A stretch of DNA of 64,000 nucleotides from Microcella alkalica (GTDB lineage: Bacteria > Actinomycetota > Actinomycetes > Actinomycetales > Microbacteriaceae). The stretch is from the NCBI RefSeq assembly GCF_014137945.1, contig NZ_JACGWX010000001.1:62001-126000 (forward strand). Reading direction: 5' to 3'. Both the position numbers and the translations under genes were made by a program. Under the pieces are notes generated by a model that was not told the origin of the DNA, made no database searches, and saw only the letters and a list, made by a program, of their open reading frames with translations. Positions 63,947 to 64,000 of this stretch are shown piece after piece; the first letter of the stretch is position 1, and the number at the start of each line of letters is the position of its first letter.

Positions 63947-64000
63947 TCGGGGCCTCCGGCCCATGCGGCCCATACGGCGGATGCGCGGCAGGAGCATGAT

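Overview
The window is about 64 kb of very GC-rich DNA with an actinobacterial gene repertoire: thiCMED behind a TPP riboswitch, dapC/dapD/dapE of the succinylase lysine route, a DUF3117 protein, actinobacterial-type DapD and Mrp ATPase, GTG starts, and TANNNT -10 boxes. The overall set and the many leaderless promoters fit the family Microbacteriaceae; I cannot name a genus. No rRNA, tRNA, insertion sequence, prophage or CRISPR array was recognised. The region reads as chromosomal core with one catabolic accessory cluster.

Layout. 1-2145: the end of an Mrp Na+/H+ antiporter operon (mrpD partial, E, F, G). 2155-7295: ilvD-ilvB-ilvN-ilvC for branched-chain amino acids. 7296-7607: a non-coding spacer with a terminator, a 36-bp palindrome and a 15-bp tandem repeat. 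7608-9300: a DUF1353 protein and two small membrane proteins. 9290-13480: a minus-strand thiC-thiM-thiE-thiD operon behind a TPP riboswitch. 13545-18444: a DoxX-like protein, serA, a DUF6458-type membrane protein, leuB and ilvE. 18450-25469: a small membrane protein, ferredoxin, dapC, citrate synthase, divergent dapD/dapE, and a PIG-V-like glycosyltransferase. 25588-31803: DUF3117, O-methyltransferase, TatB-like protein, LysR regulator with an unlisted 37-residue divergent membrane peptide, Mrp ATPase, DUF1003, a soluble MgtE/CBS protein and a stress-type membrane protein.

31878-46690: an apparent thioesterase remnant followed by a complete myo-inositol catabolic cluster. It holds a sugar isomerase, iolC, a Cgl0158-type aldolase, mmsA/iolA, iolB, iolD, an iolE-like gene, iolG, another TIM-barrel isomerase, a sugar ABC importer (binding protein, permease, ATPase) and a convergent GntR/HutC regulator. 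Near-identical palindromes (TGTYMTRACA) lie upstream of four of its transcription units, including the regulator gene, and are the likely operators.

46866-51626: a tandem glycine riboswitch and gcvT-gcvH-gcvP. 51670-53109: a nested hairpin, a peroxiredoxin and a CPBP protease. 53486-60504: an oligopeptide-type ABC importer (binding protein, oversized permease, second permease, fused dual ATPase) interrupted by an opposite-strand PH-domain gene. 60635-63946: typA, a small lipoprotein and a fumarylacetoacetate-hydrolase-family protein. A recurring theme is a -10 hexamer ending 6 or 7 nt before the start codon, seen at twelve genes, which predicts leaderless mRNAs.
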